Shown in pieces: positions 1 to 8,437 of a stretch of DNA of 64,000 bases. The DNA lies in assembly GCF_012103215.1 (NCBI RefSeq), contig NZ_JAAVNE010000009.1, forward strand, positions 62,001-126,000, given 5' to 3'. Numbering within the stretch: position 1 is the stretch's first letter; each line of letters opens with the position of its first letter. A program made the position numbers and the translations under genes. Source of the DNA: Falsiroseomonas selenitidurans (GTDB lineage Bacteria; Pseudomonadota; Alphaproteobacteria; Acetobacterales; Acetobacteraceae). The notes under the pieces were generated by a model. It did not search any database. It saw nothing but the letters and a program-made list of their open reading frames with translations, and was not told the DNA's origin.

Positions 1-311
1 CCGTGCCGCAGCCGATCTTCCGCACCCACCCCATCACCGGCCGCCGCGTGCTGTACTGCAACCCCGGCTACGCCATGCACATCGAGGGCTTTGAGGCGGC
101 GGAAAGCGCGGCGATGCTGGAGTATCTGTTCCGCCACCAGTCGCAGCCGAAATACCTGTATTCGCACCAGTGGACGGAAGGCGACGTGCTGATGTGGGAC
201 AACATCGCCACCACGCACAACGCCGTCGCCGACTACCGCGCCGATGAGCCGCGCTACATCCTGCGCGTGCAGGTGATGGCAACGCTGGACTACGCCCGGC
301 TGGCCGCCTGA
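1..311 (+). CDS. TauD/TfdA-family Fe(II)/2-oxoglutarate dioxygenase, C-terminal part
   Basis: The gene enters from the left edge; only about the last 100 residues are present. The visible part has the end of the taurine-dioxygenase fold: HPITGRR, then LYCNPGYAMHIEGF, then WDNIATTHNAVADY, whose His would be the distal iron ligand, and a later Arg (EPRYILRVQ) where family members bind 2-oxoglutarate. Such enzymes hydroxylate small organic acids at the expense of O2 and 2-oxoglutarate in the cytoplasm. The TGA overlaps the ATG of the FAH-family gene by one base, so the two are probably co-translated. The substrate cannot be told from this fragment. Confidence 0.85.
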   Translation, partial: VPQPIFRTHPITGRRVLYCNPGYAMHIEGFEAAESAAMLEYLFRHQSQPKYLYSHQWTEGDVLMWDNIATTHNAVADYRADEPRYILRVQVMATLDYARLAA

Positions 312-1222
312 TGCGCCTGCTGAGCTACCGCGCGCCGGATGGCGCGCGCCTCGGCGCCCTGCTCGGCGCCGACCGGATGGTGGATCTGCGCGATGCGCTG
401 GCGGCCGCGCGCGCCGCGGCCGGGGAACCGCCGGGGCCGCCGCTGCCCGGAGACATGGTGGCCTTCCTGTGGGGCGGCGACGGGGCGCTGGCCGATGCCG
501 CGCGGGCGCTGGCCTTCGCCGCGCGGCCGGACCAGGCGGCGCTGCGCCGGCCCTACGATGCGGCGCTGCTGCTGGCGCCGGTGCCGCGCCCGGGCAAGAT
601 CCTCGGCGTCGGCCGCAATTACGGCGAGCATGCGAAGGAGGTCGGCGGGCCGAAGCAGGAGATGCCGCGCATCTTCCTCAAGCCCGCCAGTTCGGTCGCC
701 GCGCCCGGCAGCCTGCTGCGCATCCCGCCCGCCGTCACCAAGCCGGATTGGGAGGCGGAGCTGGCCGTCGTCATCGGCCGCCCGGCCTGGCAGGTGGAGG
801 CGTCCCGTGCGCTGGAACATGTGGCGGGCTACACCCTGCTGAACGATGTCAGCGCGCGGGAATTCCAGTTCGACGTGGCGCCGCCGCAGACCTCCTTCGC
901 CAAGGGCATGGACGGCTTCTGCCCCATGGGGCCCTTCCTGGTGACGCCGGAGGAGGTGGGCGAGCCCTGGGCGCTGGAGCTGCGCTGCTGGCTGAACGAG
1001 GAGCTGGTGCAGCACGGCAATACGCGGGACCTGATCTTCCCCGTCGCCACGCTGATCGCCCATCTCAGCCGCTTCATGACGCTGGAGCCGGGCGACGTCA
1101 TCGCCACCGGCACCCCGGCGGGCTCCGGCGCCTTCCGCACCCCGCCGCGCTGGCTGCGCAGCGGCGACCGGCTGCGCATGGAGATCGCCCGGATCGGCGT
1201 GCTGGAACACGGCATCGCCTGA
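311..1222 (+). CDS. Fumarylacetoacetate hydrolase (FAH) family protein
   Basis: 303 aa, cytoplasmic. The C-terminal FAH domain is complete: NYGEH at residues 103-107, the metal-ligand pair Glu148/Glu150 (WEAEL), Asp179 in LNDVSARE, Lys198-Gly199 with Asp201, and GDVIATGTP near residue 258. The family cleaves or isomerises acylpyruvates and related 2-oxo acids at the end of aromatic or sugar-acid pathways using a divalent metal. It starts on the stop of a TauD-type dioxygenase and is followed by a secreted solute receptor 33 bases on, suggesting a three-gene uptake, oxygenation and cleavage module. The substrate is not determined by the sequence. Confidence 0.92.
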   Translation: MRLLSYRAPDGARLGALLGADRMVDLRDALAAARAAAGEPPGPPLPGDMVAFLWGGDGALADAARALAFAARPDQAALRRPYDAALLLAPVPRPGKILGVGRNYGEHAKEVGGPKQEMPRIFLKPASSVAAPGSLLRIPPAVTKPDWEAELAVVIGRPAWQVEASRALEHVAGYTLLNDVSAREFQFDVAPPQTSFAKGMDGFCPMGPFLVTPEEVGEPWALELRCWLNEELVQHGNTRDLIFPVATLIAHLSRFMTLEPGDVIATGTPAGSGAFRTPPRWLRSGDRLRMEIARIGVLEHGIA

Positions 1223-1255
1223 AACGTGCCGACCAATTCAGGGAGGAAACCAAGA

Positions 1256-2227
1256 ATGACCATCACCCGGCGACATGGCGCCAAGCTGCTGCTGGGCGGG
1301 CTCGCTTTGCCCGCCCTGGCACGGGCGCAAGGCTTTCCCAGCCGTACCATCCGCCTCGTCGTCGGCTATTCCGCCGGCGGCCCCACCGATGTCATCGCCC
1401 GCGTCGTGGCGCAGGACATGCAGGCCAGCCTCGGCCATTCGGTCGTGGTGGAGAACCGCACCGGCGCCAATGCGCTGGTCGCGACCCAGGCCGTGGCGCG
1501 GGAGCCGGCGGATGGCCACGCCCTGCTGGTCACCACGCTGTCGCACAGCGTGAACGCCATCCTGCTGCCGAATGCGGGCTACGACCCGCTGCGTGACTTC
1601 GCGCCGGTGGCGCAGCTCGTGGTGCTGCCGCTGATCGCGGTGACCGGCGCCAGCACGCCCTTCCGCAGCATGCAGGACCTGGTGGCGGCGGCGAAGGCGA
1701 AGCCGGGCGAGGTCAGCTACGGCTCCGCCGGCAATGGCGGCTCCGCCCACCTGGCCGGCGCGCTGCTGGCGACACGGGCGGGGGCGGAGATGACGCATGT
1801 GCCGTTCCGCGGCAACGGCCCGGCGCTGACGGAGGTGATGGCCGGCCGTGTCTCCTTCATGTTCTACCCGATGATCGGCATCGCCGACCACATCGCCCGC
1901 GGCGCGCTGCGCCCGCTGGGTGTCTCCACCGCGCAGCGCAGCCCGGACTACCCGGATGTGCCGACCATGGCCGAGATCGGCTTCCCGGGCTTCGAGGATT
2001 ACAGCCAGGGCCTCGGCGTCGTCGCCCCGGCCGGCACGCCGGAGCCGGTGGTGGCGAGGCTGAACCAGGCGATCCGCGCCTCGCTCGCCAAGCCCGCGAC
2101 GCATGAACGGCTGAAGGGGCTGGGCGCCATCGTCACCCCCTCCTCCCCCGCCGAGTTCGGCCGCTTCCTGGAAGGCGACCTGACGCGCTGGCGGCGGGTG
2201 ATCGAGGCGGCGAAGATCACCGGCTGA
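1256..2227 (+). CDS. Tripartite tricarboxylate transporter-type receptor (Bug/TctC family)
   Basis: Periplasmic solute receptor of 323 aa. The start is the ATG at 1256, placed 7 bases after a clear GGGAGGAA ribosome site; an in-frame GTG at 1226 lies upstream of that site and is less likely. Residues 1-24 form a signal peptide with a twin Arg (TRR) and an Ala-rich end (ALARA-Q). The mature protein has the Bug hallmarks: VVGYSAGGPTD near the N terminus, VVVENRTGA, and SYGSAGNGG. Family members bind carboxylates in a closed pocket for a TctAB membrane pair, but no tctA or tctB gene lies in this window. Confidence 0.93.
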   Translation: MTITRRHGAKLLLGGLALPALARAQGFPSRTIRLVVGYSAGGPTDVIARVVAQDMQASLGHSVVVENRTGANALVATQAVAREPADGHALLVTTLSHSVNAILLPNAGYDPLRDFAPVAQLVVLPLIAVTGASTPFRSMQDLVAAAKAKPGEVSYGSAGNGGSAHLAGALLATRAGAEMTHVPFRGNGPALTEVMAGRVSFMFYPMIGIADHIARGALRPLGVSTAQRSPDYPDVPTMAEIGFPGFEDYSQGLGVVAPAGTPEPVVARLNQAIRASLAKPATHERLKGLGAIVTPSSPAEFGRFLEGDLTRWRRVIEAAKITG

Positions 2228-2235
2228 GGCCAGGC

Positions 2236-2259
2236 GGGCGCCAGCGGTCGCTGGCGCCC
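2236..2259. terminator. Bidirectional terminator hairpin between convergent receptor genes
   Basis: A perfect 10-bp stem (GGGCGCCAGC, loop GGTC, GCTGGCGCCC) fills the 40-bp gap between two convergent Bug genes. It is followed by TTCC on the plus strand. The symmetric placement suggests it ends transcripts from both sides. Confidence 0.7.
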
Positions 2260-2267
2260 TTCCGATC

Positions 2268-3239
2268 TCAGTCCGGCTGGATGTTGGCGGCGCGCACCAG
2301 GCCGCCCCAGGTCGCCACCTGCTGGCGGAAGAAGCTGCCGCATTCCTCGGGCGAGGACAGGATCAGCCGGGCCTGCTGGGTTTCCGTCATCACCGTCTTC
2401 GCCCGCTCCTCGGACAGGGATTCGCGCAGCGCCGCGTTCATCCGCGTCACCATCGCCGGCGGCGTGCCGTGCGGCGCGAACACCGCCCACCAGGCCTCGG
2501 CCTCCAGGCCCGGGAAGCCGGCCTCGGCCGCCGTCTGGGTCTGGGCCAGGCGGGACAGGCGCTGCGGGCCGAACTGCAGCAGCGGGCGCAGCGAACCGCC
2601 GGCGATGTGCGGCAGCATCAGCGCGGCGCTGCCGATCATCATGTCCACATGCCCGGCCACCGCATCGTTCACCGCCAGGCCGCCGCTGCGATAGGGCACG
2701 TGCGTCATGCGCGCCCCGGCCGCCTCGCCCAGGCGGATCATCGACAGGTGGCCGATCGTGCCATTGCCGGTGGAGCCGTAGGAAACGCCATCCGGCCGCG
2801 CCTTCGCCGCCGCCACCACATCCGCCATGGTCCGGAAGGGCTTGTCCGGCCGCGTCGCCACCGCATAGGGAGACCCGCCGATCAGCATGACCGGGTCCAG
2901 GTCCTTCAGCACATCGAGCGGCGGGTTGCGCAGCAGGGCGGGGATGGTGGAGTGGCTGTCGAAGGTCAGCAGCCAGGTCAGCCCGTCCGGGCGCGCCTTG
3001 GCGACGATGTCGGCGCCGATGGAGCCGGCGGCGCCGGAGCGGTTCTCCACCACCACCGTGGCGCCGAGCCGCTGCGTCAGCCCCGGCGAGACCAGCCGCG
3101 CCACCGCGTCGGTGGAGCCGCCCGGGCCGAAGGGGACGACGATGCGGATGGTCTGGCCCTGGGCGCTGGCCAGGCGCGGGGCGGCCAGCGGGGCGGCCAG
3201 GCTGGCGCCCAGCAGGGCGCGGCGGCTGAAGATGGTCAT
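2268..3239 (-). CDS. Tripartite tricarboxylate transporter-type receptor (Bug/TctC family)
   Basis: 323 aa periplasmic receptor, last gene of the minus-strand group that begins near 8871. The start ATG (3239) is preceded by GGGAGGAACC. The signal peptide runs to about residue 26 (RRALLGASLAAPLAAPRLASA-Q). Bug signatures follow: IVVPFGPGGSTDAVAR, VVVENRSGAAG, SYGSTGNG, and the late PGLEAEAWW region that closes the binding cleft. It is one of six Bug receptors in the window. With the molybdenum hydroxylase and decarboxylase-like genes upstream it may capture the acid they degrade, which is an inference from position only. Confidence 0.93.
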   Translation of the reverse strand: MTIFSRRALLGASLAAPLAAPRLASAQGQTIRIVVPFGPGGSTDAVARLVSPGLTQRLGATVVVENRSGAAGSIGADIVAKARPDGLTWLLTFDSHSTIPALLRNPPLDVLKDLDPVMLIGGSPYAVATRPDKPFRTMADVVAAAKARPDGVSYGSTGNGTIGHLSMIRLGEAAGARMTHVPYRSGGLAVNDAVAGHVDMMIGSAALMLPHIAGGSLRPLLQFGPQRLSRLAQTQTAAEAGFPGLEAEAWWAVFAPHGTPPAMVTRMNAALRESLSEERAKTVMTETQQARLILSSPEECGSFFRQQVATWGGLVRAANIQPD

Positions 3240-3270
3240 GGTTGTGGTTCCTCCCGTAGCGCCGGCGCCT

Positions 3271-4227
3271 TCAGGTGCCGTGCGTCGATGTCTCGAACAA
3301 CTCCTCGACCGGAACGGGGCGCGCCGTCAACCCGTCGGCCTGGGCGAAGCGGCACATCGCCTGCAGCTCGGCGCGGTTGCGGGTGAAGCCATAGGGCCAG
3401 GGATCGCCGCCCATCATCGCCGTCTGCGCCGCCGCTTCCGCCGCGATCCAGGGCAGCGAGACGCGCAGCACATTCACCATGGCAAGCTCCGCCACCGCCT
3501 GGCGCTTCGCCGCGTCGAAGGCCTCGAACAGGGCGCGCGGCAGGGCGGGATGCGCCGCCGCCACGTCGCGGCGGATGGCGATGCAGTGCATGATGGGGAA
3601 GAAGGTGGTGGCGCGCAGATAGGCTTCCTCCTCCGCCCGGCTGTCGGGGAACAGGCGGGCCACCGGGGCGCTGCCATCCAGGAAGCAGGAAGGCGGGCGC
3701 GGGCCGATGAAGGCGTCGATCCGGCCATCGGCCAGCATCGCCTCCAGGCTCTCCCCGGCCGGGATCACCTGCATGTCGATCTCCTTCGGCAGGTCGAGCG
3801 GCGTGCGCTCCCCGGCCGAGCGCCAGGCGATGCTGCGCATCGGCACGTTGTAATAGGTGCGCAGCATGCCCCGCACCCACATCGCCGCGGTCTGCTGGTA
3901 CTCCGGCACGCCGATGGTGCGCCCGCCCAGGTCCTCCGGCCCCTCGATGCCGCGATCGGTGCGGATGTAGATGGCGGAATGGCGGAAGGCGCGGGAGGGA
4001 AACACCGGCACGCCGATGTAGCGGCTGTCGCCGCGCGCGACGGAAAGGATGTGGCTGGCCATCGAGAGTTCGGTGATCTCGAAGCGGGCTTCACGCATCG
4101 CGGTGCGGAACAGGTCTTCCGGCTCCCCCGCCTCGGCGGCGATCTCGAAGCCTGCGATGGGGATGCGGCCGTCCAGCACGGGCTGGGTGCGGTCGCTGCG
4201 GGTGCAGGCGAGCGTCAGGCGGGTCAT
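3271..4227 (-). CDS. 4,5-dihydroxyphthalate decarboxylase-like protein (NMT1/substrate-binding fold)
   Basis: 318 aa without a signal peptide, so probably cytoplasmic. The ATG at 4227 overlaps the stop of the hydroxylase large subunit (ATGA); longer in-frame versions would run further into that gene. The protein resembles the periplasmic-binding-protein-fold family that includes 4,5-dihydroxyphthalate decarboxylase: start LTLACTRSDRTQPVLDG, then SMASH, YIGVPVFPSRAFRHSAIYI and a DLGGRTIGVPEY segment. In such families the ligand cleft has become an active site for decarboxylation of aromatic acids. A non-secreted binding protein is the alternative. Placement next to a ring hydroxylase favours an aromatic or N-heteroaromatic pathway. 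Confidence 0.75.
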   Translation of the reverse strand: MTRLTLACTRSDRTQPVLDGRIPIAGFEIAAEAGEPEDLFRTAMREARFEITELSMASHILSVARGDSRYIGVPVFPSRAFRHSAIYIRTDRGIEGPEDLGGRTIGVPEYQQTAAMWVRGMLRTYYNVPMRSIAWRSAGERTPLDLPKEIDMQVIPAGESLEAMLADGRIDAFIGPRPPSCFLDGSAPVARLFPDSRAEEEAYLRATTFFPIMHCIAIRRDVAAAHPALPRALFEAFDAAKRQAVAELAMVNVLRVSLPWIAAEAAAQTAMMGGDPWPYGFTRNRAELQAMCRFAQADGLTARPVPVEELFETSTHGT

Positions 4228-6365
4228 GCGGTGTCCATGGCCTTGGCGAGATTCTCCGGCGTGAAGGGCCAATGTGTCGGGCGCACGCCCAGCGCATCGG
4301 CGATGGCATTGGCGATGGCGCCGATCACCGGCCCCATGCTACATTCCCCGGCGCCGAGCGGCGGGGCTTCCGGCCGCGCCAGCAGTTCCGCGGCAACCCG
4401 CGGCACCTCCGAGAAGCGCAGGATCGGGTAGCCTTCCCAGCTGTCGGAAGTAACGCCGCGCGCATCGTGGCGCACCGCTTCGAGCAGGCAGAGCGAGGTC
4501 GCCTGGATGGCGCCGCCCTCGATCTGGTTCAGCGTGCCGTCGGGGCTCACCACCTCCCCCACATCGGCGGCCAGCCACAGGCGCCGGCAGAACACGCGCT
4601 CCGCCGCCTCCACCTCCGCCACCGCGGCGCACCAGGCGCCGGTGCCCTTGTAGCGTGCCACGGCCAGGCCCAGGCCGAAGCCCTCGCGCCGGGCGCGGCT
4701 TTCCCAGCCAGCCATGGCGGCGGCGCGCGCCAACACGTCCCGCGCCCGGGCATCGTCCAGGTGGCGCAGACGATGGGCCAGGGGGTCGGCACCGGCGGCG
4801 GCGGCCAGTTCGTCCATCACGCTCTCGATGGCCCAGACATTGGCCAGCGCGCCCAGGCCGCGCAGCGCGCTGGTGCGCAGCGGCATGACCTGAAGATGCG
4901 CCATGCGGACATCCAGCGCCGGCACGCGGTAGCCCGGCACCGCGTTGCGCTGCGCCCCGCCGCCGCCGGCCAGGGGCGGGTTGATGGCATTCGGCACCGG
5001 GAAGGGATCGGCCAGTTGCGAGGCGGCGAGCAGCGTCGGGTGCTTGCCGCGGCCGGGCCGGCCGGAATGGCCGTTGGAGGTGACACGCTGCGACCAGCGC
5101 AGCAGCGTGCCATCCGCCGCCGCTTCCGCCTGCACCGCAACCAGCATGGCCGGGGAGGCCGGGCCCCAGCCCAGCTCCTCCGCCCGGCTCCACAGCAGCC
5201 GCACCGGGATGCCGGGATGGGCGCGGGCCACCAGCGCGGCCTCCAGCGCCACGTCGTCGGCGCCGTTGTGGCCGTAGCAGCCGGCGCCTTCGACATGCTG
5301 GATCAGGAAGGTCTCGGCCGGCAGGCGCATCGCCTTCGCCAGATCGGCGCGCAGGTTGTAGATGCCCTGGCTGTGGGTCCAGAGATGCATCCGCCCGTCC
5401 TGCCACAGCGCGACCGCGCAGCTGGTGCCGATGGAGGCATGGGTGACGAAGGGGCGGAAGAAGCGGCGCGCGATGCGGTGCGCGGCCGGCGGCGTTTCGG
5501 CCACCCGCTCCGCCACCAGGCTTTCCTCGGCCGGGGCCGCGTCCAGCCAGGCCTCGACGGCGCCATCCGGCGGCAGCGTCTCCGCCGCCTGCCACTCGGC
5601 ACGGCCGGCAAGGCGCAGCGCGGCGGCCTCCGCCTCCTGTTCCCGGGGGGCGAGCACGGCGAGGAAGCTGCCATCCCGGTGCACCACCGCATCGCCCGGC
5701 AGCGCCCCTTCACGCACCGCCAGCAGCACCGCGCCGCGCGAGGCCGGCCGCACCACGCGGGCATGGCGCATGCCCGGCAGCCGCAAGTCGTGGATGAAGC
5801 GCGGACTGCCAAACACCTTCTCCGGCAGATCCAGCCGGGGGGCGGATGTACCGGCGATGCGGCGCGCCGTCGCGGGCTTGGCCTCGATGTCCGGGGAGGC
5901 TTCCGCCGCCAGCAGCCCCGCATCGGCCATGGACCAGTAGCTGCCAAGCGTCCGGCCGTCGGGGGCCAGGAAGGCGCCATCCTCCACCCGGATATCGTGC
6001 GGGGAGACGCCGCTGCGCTGGGCCAGGACCGAGAGCAGGATGGCGCGCGCCTCGGCGCAGGCATGGCGGATGGCCATGCCGGATTCCTGCACGGACAGGC
6101 TGCCGCTGGTCACCGCCTCGTCCGGGCTGCCCGGCGTGCTGGCGGCCACCACGCGGATGCGGGACAGCGCCACGTCCAGCTCCTCCGCCGCGATCTGGGC
6201 CAGCGCGGTGAGGATCCCCTGCCCCAGCTCCACCTTGCCCGGCGTCAGCCGCACCGCGCCTTCCGGCAGGAAGGCCAGCCACTGGTCCAGGCGGCGGTTC
6301 ACATGCAGGCTGCCGGGCAGCTTCGGCCTGCCATCCTGGATCGGGCCGGCGAAGGCGAGGTTCAT
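4224..6365 (-). CDS. Xanthine dehydrogenase-family molybdopterin-binding large subunit (NicB/IorB type)
   Basis: 713 aa. Start ATG at 6365 overlaps the stop of the [2Fe-2S] subunit (ATGA). The protein begins directly with the cofactor domain (LPGSL, NRRLDQWL, KVELGQGI, ALAQIAAEELDV), as in nicotinate dehydrogenase and isoquinoline 1-oxidoreductase large subunits. GAGECSMGPVIGAIANAI near the C terminus carries the catalytic Glu that starts hydroxylation. No FAD subunit or C-terminal cytochrome c domain is present, so electrons must leave through the small subunit to an unseen acceptor. The reaction would be water-derived hydroxylation of an N-heterocycle or aldehyde; the exact substrate is open. 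Confidence 0.9.
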   Translation of the reverse strand: MNLAFAGPIQDGRPKLPGSLHVNRRLDQWLAFLPEGAVRLTPGKVELGQGILTALAQIAAEELDVALSRIRVVAASTPGSPDEAVTSGSLSVQESGMAIRHACAEARAILLSVLAQRSGVSPHDIRVEDGAFLAPDGRTLGSYWSMADAGLLAAEASPDIEAKPATARRIAGTSAPRLDLPEKVFGSPRFIHDLRLPGMRHARVVRPASRGAVLLAVREGALPGDAVVHRDGSFLAVLAPREQEAEAAALRLAGRAEWQAAETLPPDGAVEAWLDAAPAEESLVAERVAETPPAAHRIARRFFRPFVTHASIGTSCAVALWQDGRMHLWTHSQGIYNLRADLAKAMRLPAETFLIQHVEGAGCYGHNGADDVALEAALVARAHPGIPVRLLWSRAEELGWGPASPAMLVAVQAEAAADGTLLRWSQRVTSNGHSGRPGRGKHPTLLAASQLADPFPVPNAINPPLAGGGGAQRNAVPGYRVPALDVRMAHLQVMPLRTSALRGLGALANVWAIESVMDELAAAAGADPLAHRLRHLDDARARDVLARAAAMAGWESRARREGFGLGLAVARYKGTGAWCAAVAEVEAAERVFCRRLWLAADVGEVVSPDGTLNQIEGGAIQATSLCLLEAVRHDARGVTSDSWEGYPILRFSEVPRVAAELLARPEAPPLGAGECSMGPVIGAIANAIADALGVRPTHWPFTPENLAKAMDTA

Positions 6366-6823
6366 GGCGCCATCTCCGCCGCGGCCTGCTGGATGGCGCG
6401 GATGATGCGATTGTGGCTGCCGCAGCGGCACAGATGCGGGTCCAGCGCCGCGCGGATCTCGACCTCCGTCGGCCGCGGCGTCGCGCGCAGCAGCGCCAGC
6501 GCGCGGATCTGGATGCCCGAGAGGCAGAAGCCGCATTGCCCGGCCTGCTGGTCCAGCAGCGCCTTCTGGAGGGGATGCGGCGCGGCGGCGGTTCCGATGC
6601 CCTCCACCGTGGTGACGTCGCGGCCGGCGACCTCGCCCACCGGCAGGGTGCAGGCGTGGCGCGGCTGCCCGTCCAGCAGCACCAGGCAGGCACCGCATTG
6701 CTCCGCACCGCAGCCGAAGCGGGTGCCGGACAGGCCGAGCGGCCCGCGCAGCGCCGCCAGCAGCGGCGCCTCAGCCTCGATCGGCGCGGCCACCGCCGCG
6801 CCGTTCAGGGTGAAGCCGATCAA
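6362..6823 (-). CDS. [2Fe-2S] small subunit of molybdenum hydroxylase (NicA/IorA type)
   Basis: 153 aa, standard length. All eight cluster cysteines are present: plant-type site Cys38, Cys43, Cys46, Cys58 and the second site Cys97, Cys100, Cys132, Cys134 (QCGFC, LCRCG). It passes electrons from the molybdopterin of the next gene product to an external acceptor. The start is a TTG overlapping the TGA of the upstream Bug gene (TTGA); the expected family beginning, MIGFTLNG, supports this rare start, and translation would depend on coupling. Its own stop overlaps the large-subunit ATG, giving a fixed-ratio pair. Confidence 0.92.
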   Translation of the reverse strand: MIGFTLNGAAVAAPIEAEAPLLAALRGPLGLSGTRFGCGAEQCGACLVLLDGQPRHACTLPVGEVAGRDVTTVEGIGTAAAPHPLQKALLDQQAGQCGFCLSGIQIRALALLRATPRPTEVEIRAALDPHLCRCGSHNRIIRAIQQAAAEMAP

Positions 6824-7785
6824 GCCGGCGTCATCTTCGCCATGCGGACGAACTCCGCCTGCCGCGTGATGTCGCGCCGCAGGAAGGCGTCGAAGGCGGC
6901 GATGTCCATCGGCATGGGCTGGGCGCCGAGGCGCAGCTGCGCCTCCCGCGTCGCCGGCAGGGCCAGGATGCGGTTCAGCTCCGTGTTCAGCTTCTGGCGG
7001 ATCTCCACCGGCGTTGCCGCGGGGGCCATGAAGCCGAGCCAGATGGAGGCTTCGTAGCCCGGCAGCGCCTCCGCCACCGTGGGCAGGTCGGGCATCAGGC
7101 TGCTGCGCTGCGGGCCGGTGGTGGCGAAGCCGCGCACGCGGCCGCCCTCGATCTGCGGCCGCATGGTGGGGATGGCATCGAACATCAGCGGCACCGTGCC
7201 GGCGATCAGCGCCGTGCGCGCCTCGTTCGATCCGCGGAAGGGCACATGGGTGGCCTCCGCATTGGCCATGGCCAGGAACACCGCGCCGGCCACGTGATAG
7301 GGCGTGCCGGGGCCGGAGGAGGCATAGTCGTACTTGCCCGGATTGGCCCGCAGCAGCGCGATCAGCTCCGCCAGGTTGGCGGCGGGGATGGAGGGATGCA
7401 CCGCCAGCACGTGATGGGCGATGTTGATGGCGGCCACCGGCGCCAGGTCCCGCATCAGCACATAGGGCCGGTTCGGCAGCAGCGTCTCGTTCGCCGTGTG
7501 GGTGTTCGACATCAGCAGCAGCGTGTGGCCATCCGCGGCGGACTTCACCACATGGTCGGTGCCGATGGTGGCGCCGGCGCCGGGCCGGTTCTCCACCACG
7601 AAGCTCTGGCCGAAGGCCTGCGCCAGCGGCTCCGCCAGCGCCCGCGCCGCGACATCGGCGGACCCGCCCAGGCCGAAGGGCACGATGATGCGCACCGGCC
7701 GGTTCGGCCAGGCGCCCTGCGCGCGCAGCACGGCCGGCGCGGCCAGGGCGCCGGCGGCACCCAGGATCAATCTGCGTCCGATCAT
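6820..7785 (-). CDS. Tripartite tricarboxylate transporter-type receptor (Bug/TctC family)
   Basis: 321 aa periplasmic receptor. ATG at 7785 follows GGAGGAGATC; a longer in-frame version to 7914 would overlap the upstream gene and bury the ribosome site. Signal peptide to about residue 22 (GRRLILGAAGALAAPAVLRA-Q). Motifs: IVPFGLGGSADVAARA, VVENRPGAGA, DYASSGPGTPYH, THVPFRGSNEA. Its stop is overlapped by the TTG of the hydroxylase small subunit, so receptor and enzyme are translationally coupled, which is good evidence that the receptor supplies the hydroxylase substrate. A 6-bp inverted repeat (CCTGCA/TGCAGG, 7800-7822) lies beside the ribosome site. Confidence 0.93.
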   Translation of the reverse strand: MIGRRLILGAAGALAAPAVLRAQGAWPNRPVRIIVPFGLGGSADVAARALAEPLAQAFGQSFVVENRPGAGATIGTDHVVKSAADGHTLLLMSNTHTANETLLPNRPYVLMRDLAPVAAINIAHHVLAVHPSIPAANLAELIALLRANPGKYDYASSGPGTPYHVAGAVFLAMANAEATHVPFRGSNEARTALIAGTVPLMFDAIPTMRPQIEGGRVRGFATTGPQRSSLMPDLPTVAEALPGYEASIWLGFMAPAATPVEIRQKLNTELNRILALPATREAQLRLGAQPMPMDIAAFDAFLRRDITRQAEFVRMAKMTPA

Positions 7786-7855
7786 TGTCGGATCTCCTCC
7801 CTGCAAACGGTTGGCCTGCAGGATCGCCGCGATGGGCGGCCAGGGCAAGCCGTGA

Positions 7856-8437
7856 TCAGAACCGTGCCATGGCGCCCTGCACCCGGGCCAGGAAGGCCGC
7901 GCGCCGCGCCGCATCCGCGCGGTTCATGTCGTACAGCGCGTGGTAGGCGATGGCGGCGCGGCCGGCGGTGATCAGGCGGAAATAGCGGGTGATGGCCTTG
8001 CGCGGCGGATCGCCCGCCAGCATCGCGGTCCAGCGCGGGCGGCCATAGGTGCTGATGCCGGCCACCTTGCGGATATGCAGCAGGTTCGGCTTCGCCACGC
8101 CATCCTCCAGCCGGAAGGACACGCCGGGCAGCAGAACGCGGTCCATCCAGCCCTTCAGGATCGCCGGCAGGCCGAAGCACCAGGTGGGGAAGGACAGCAC
8201 CAGCGCCTCGGCTTCCTCCAGACGGCGGACATGGCCCTCCACCGGGCCGCGATTGCCGGGGATCTCGTGGTAGCCGCGGCGCTCCGCGGCGGAGAGCACG
8301 GGGTTGAAGCCCTCCGCATACAGGTCGCACAGATCGACGCGGTGCCCGGCCTGGCGCAGCCCCGCCAGCGCCGCGTCGCGGATGGCGGCGTGGAAGCTTT
8401 CCTCCAGCGGGTGGGCATAGAGGTAGAGGATGCGCAT
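7856..8437 (-). CDS. NAD(P)H-dependent oxidoreductase, flavodoxin-like (NQO1/MdaB type)
   Basis: 193 aa. Starts MRILYLYAHPLEESF, the first beta strand and phosphate loop of flavodoxin-like quinone reductases; FPTWCFGLPAILKGWMDRV is the second FMN/FAD contact and interface segment, and STYGRPRW follows. These enzymes reduce quinones or nitro/azo compounds by two electrons with NAD(P)H. The ATG shares one base with the TGA of the cupin gene. A paralogue of the same length (193 aa, 8946-9527) sits on the other side of the cupin in opposite orientation. In this operon it may reduce quinone-like intermediates made by the downstream hydroxylase. Confidence 0.9.
   Translation of the reverse strand: MRILYLYAHPLEESFHAAIRDAALAGLRQAGHRVDLCDLYAEGFNPVLSAAERRGYHEIPGNRGPVEGHVRRLEEAEALVLSFPTWCFGLPAILKGWMDRVLLPGVSFRLEDGVAKPNLLHIRKVAGISTYGRPRWTAMLAGDPPRKAITRYFRLITAGRAAIAYHALYDMNRADAARRAAFLARVQGAMARF

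Noticed and set aside
4272..6869. Very long plus-strand open frame (865 codons) opposite the molybdenum hydroxylase
   Set aside because: It is the antisense shadow of a GC-rich gene; the translation is Arg/Gly/His-rich with no family features, while the minus strand has complete cofactor motifs.
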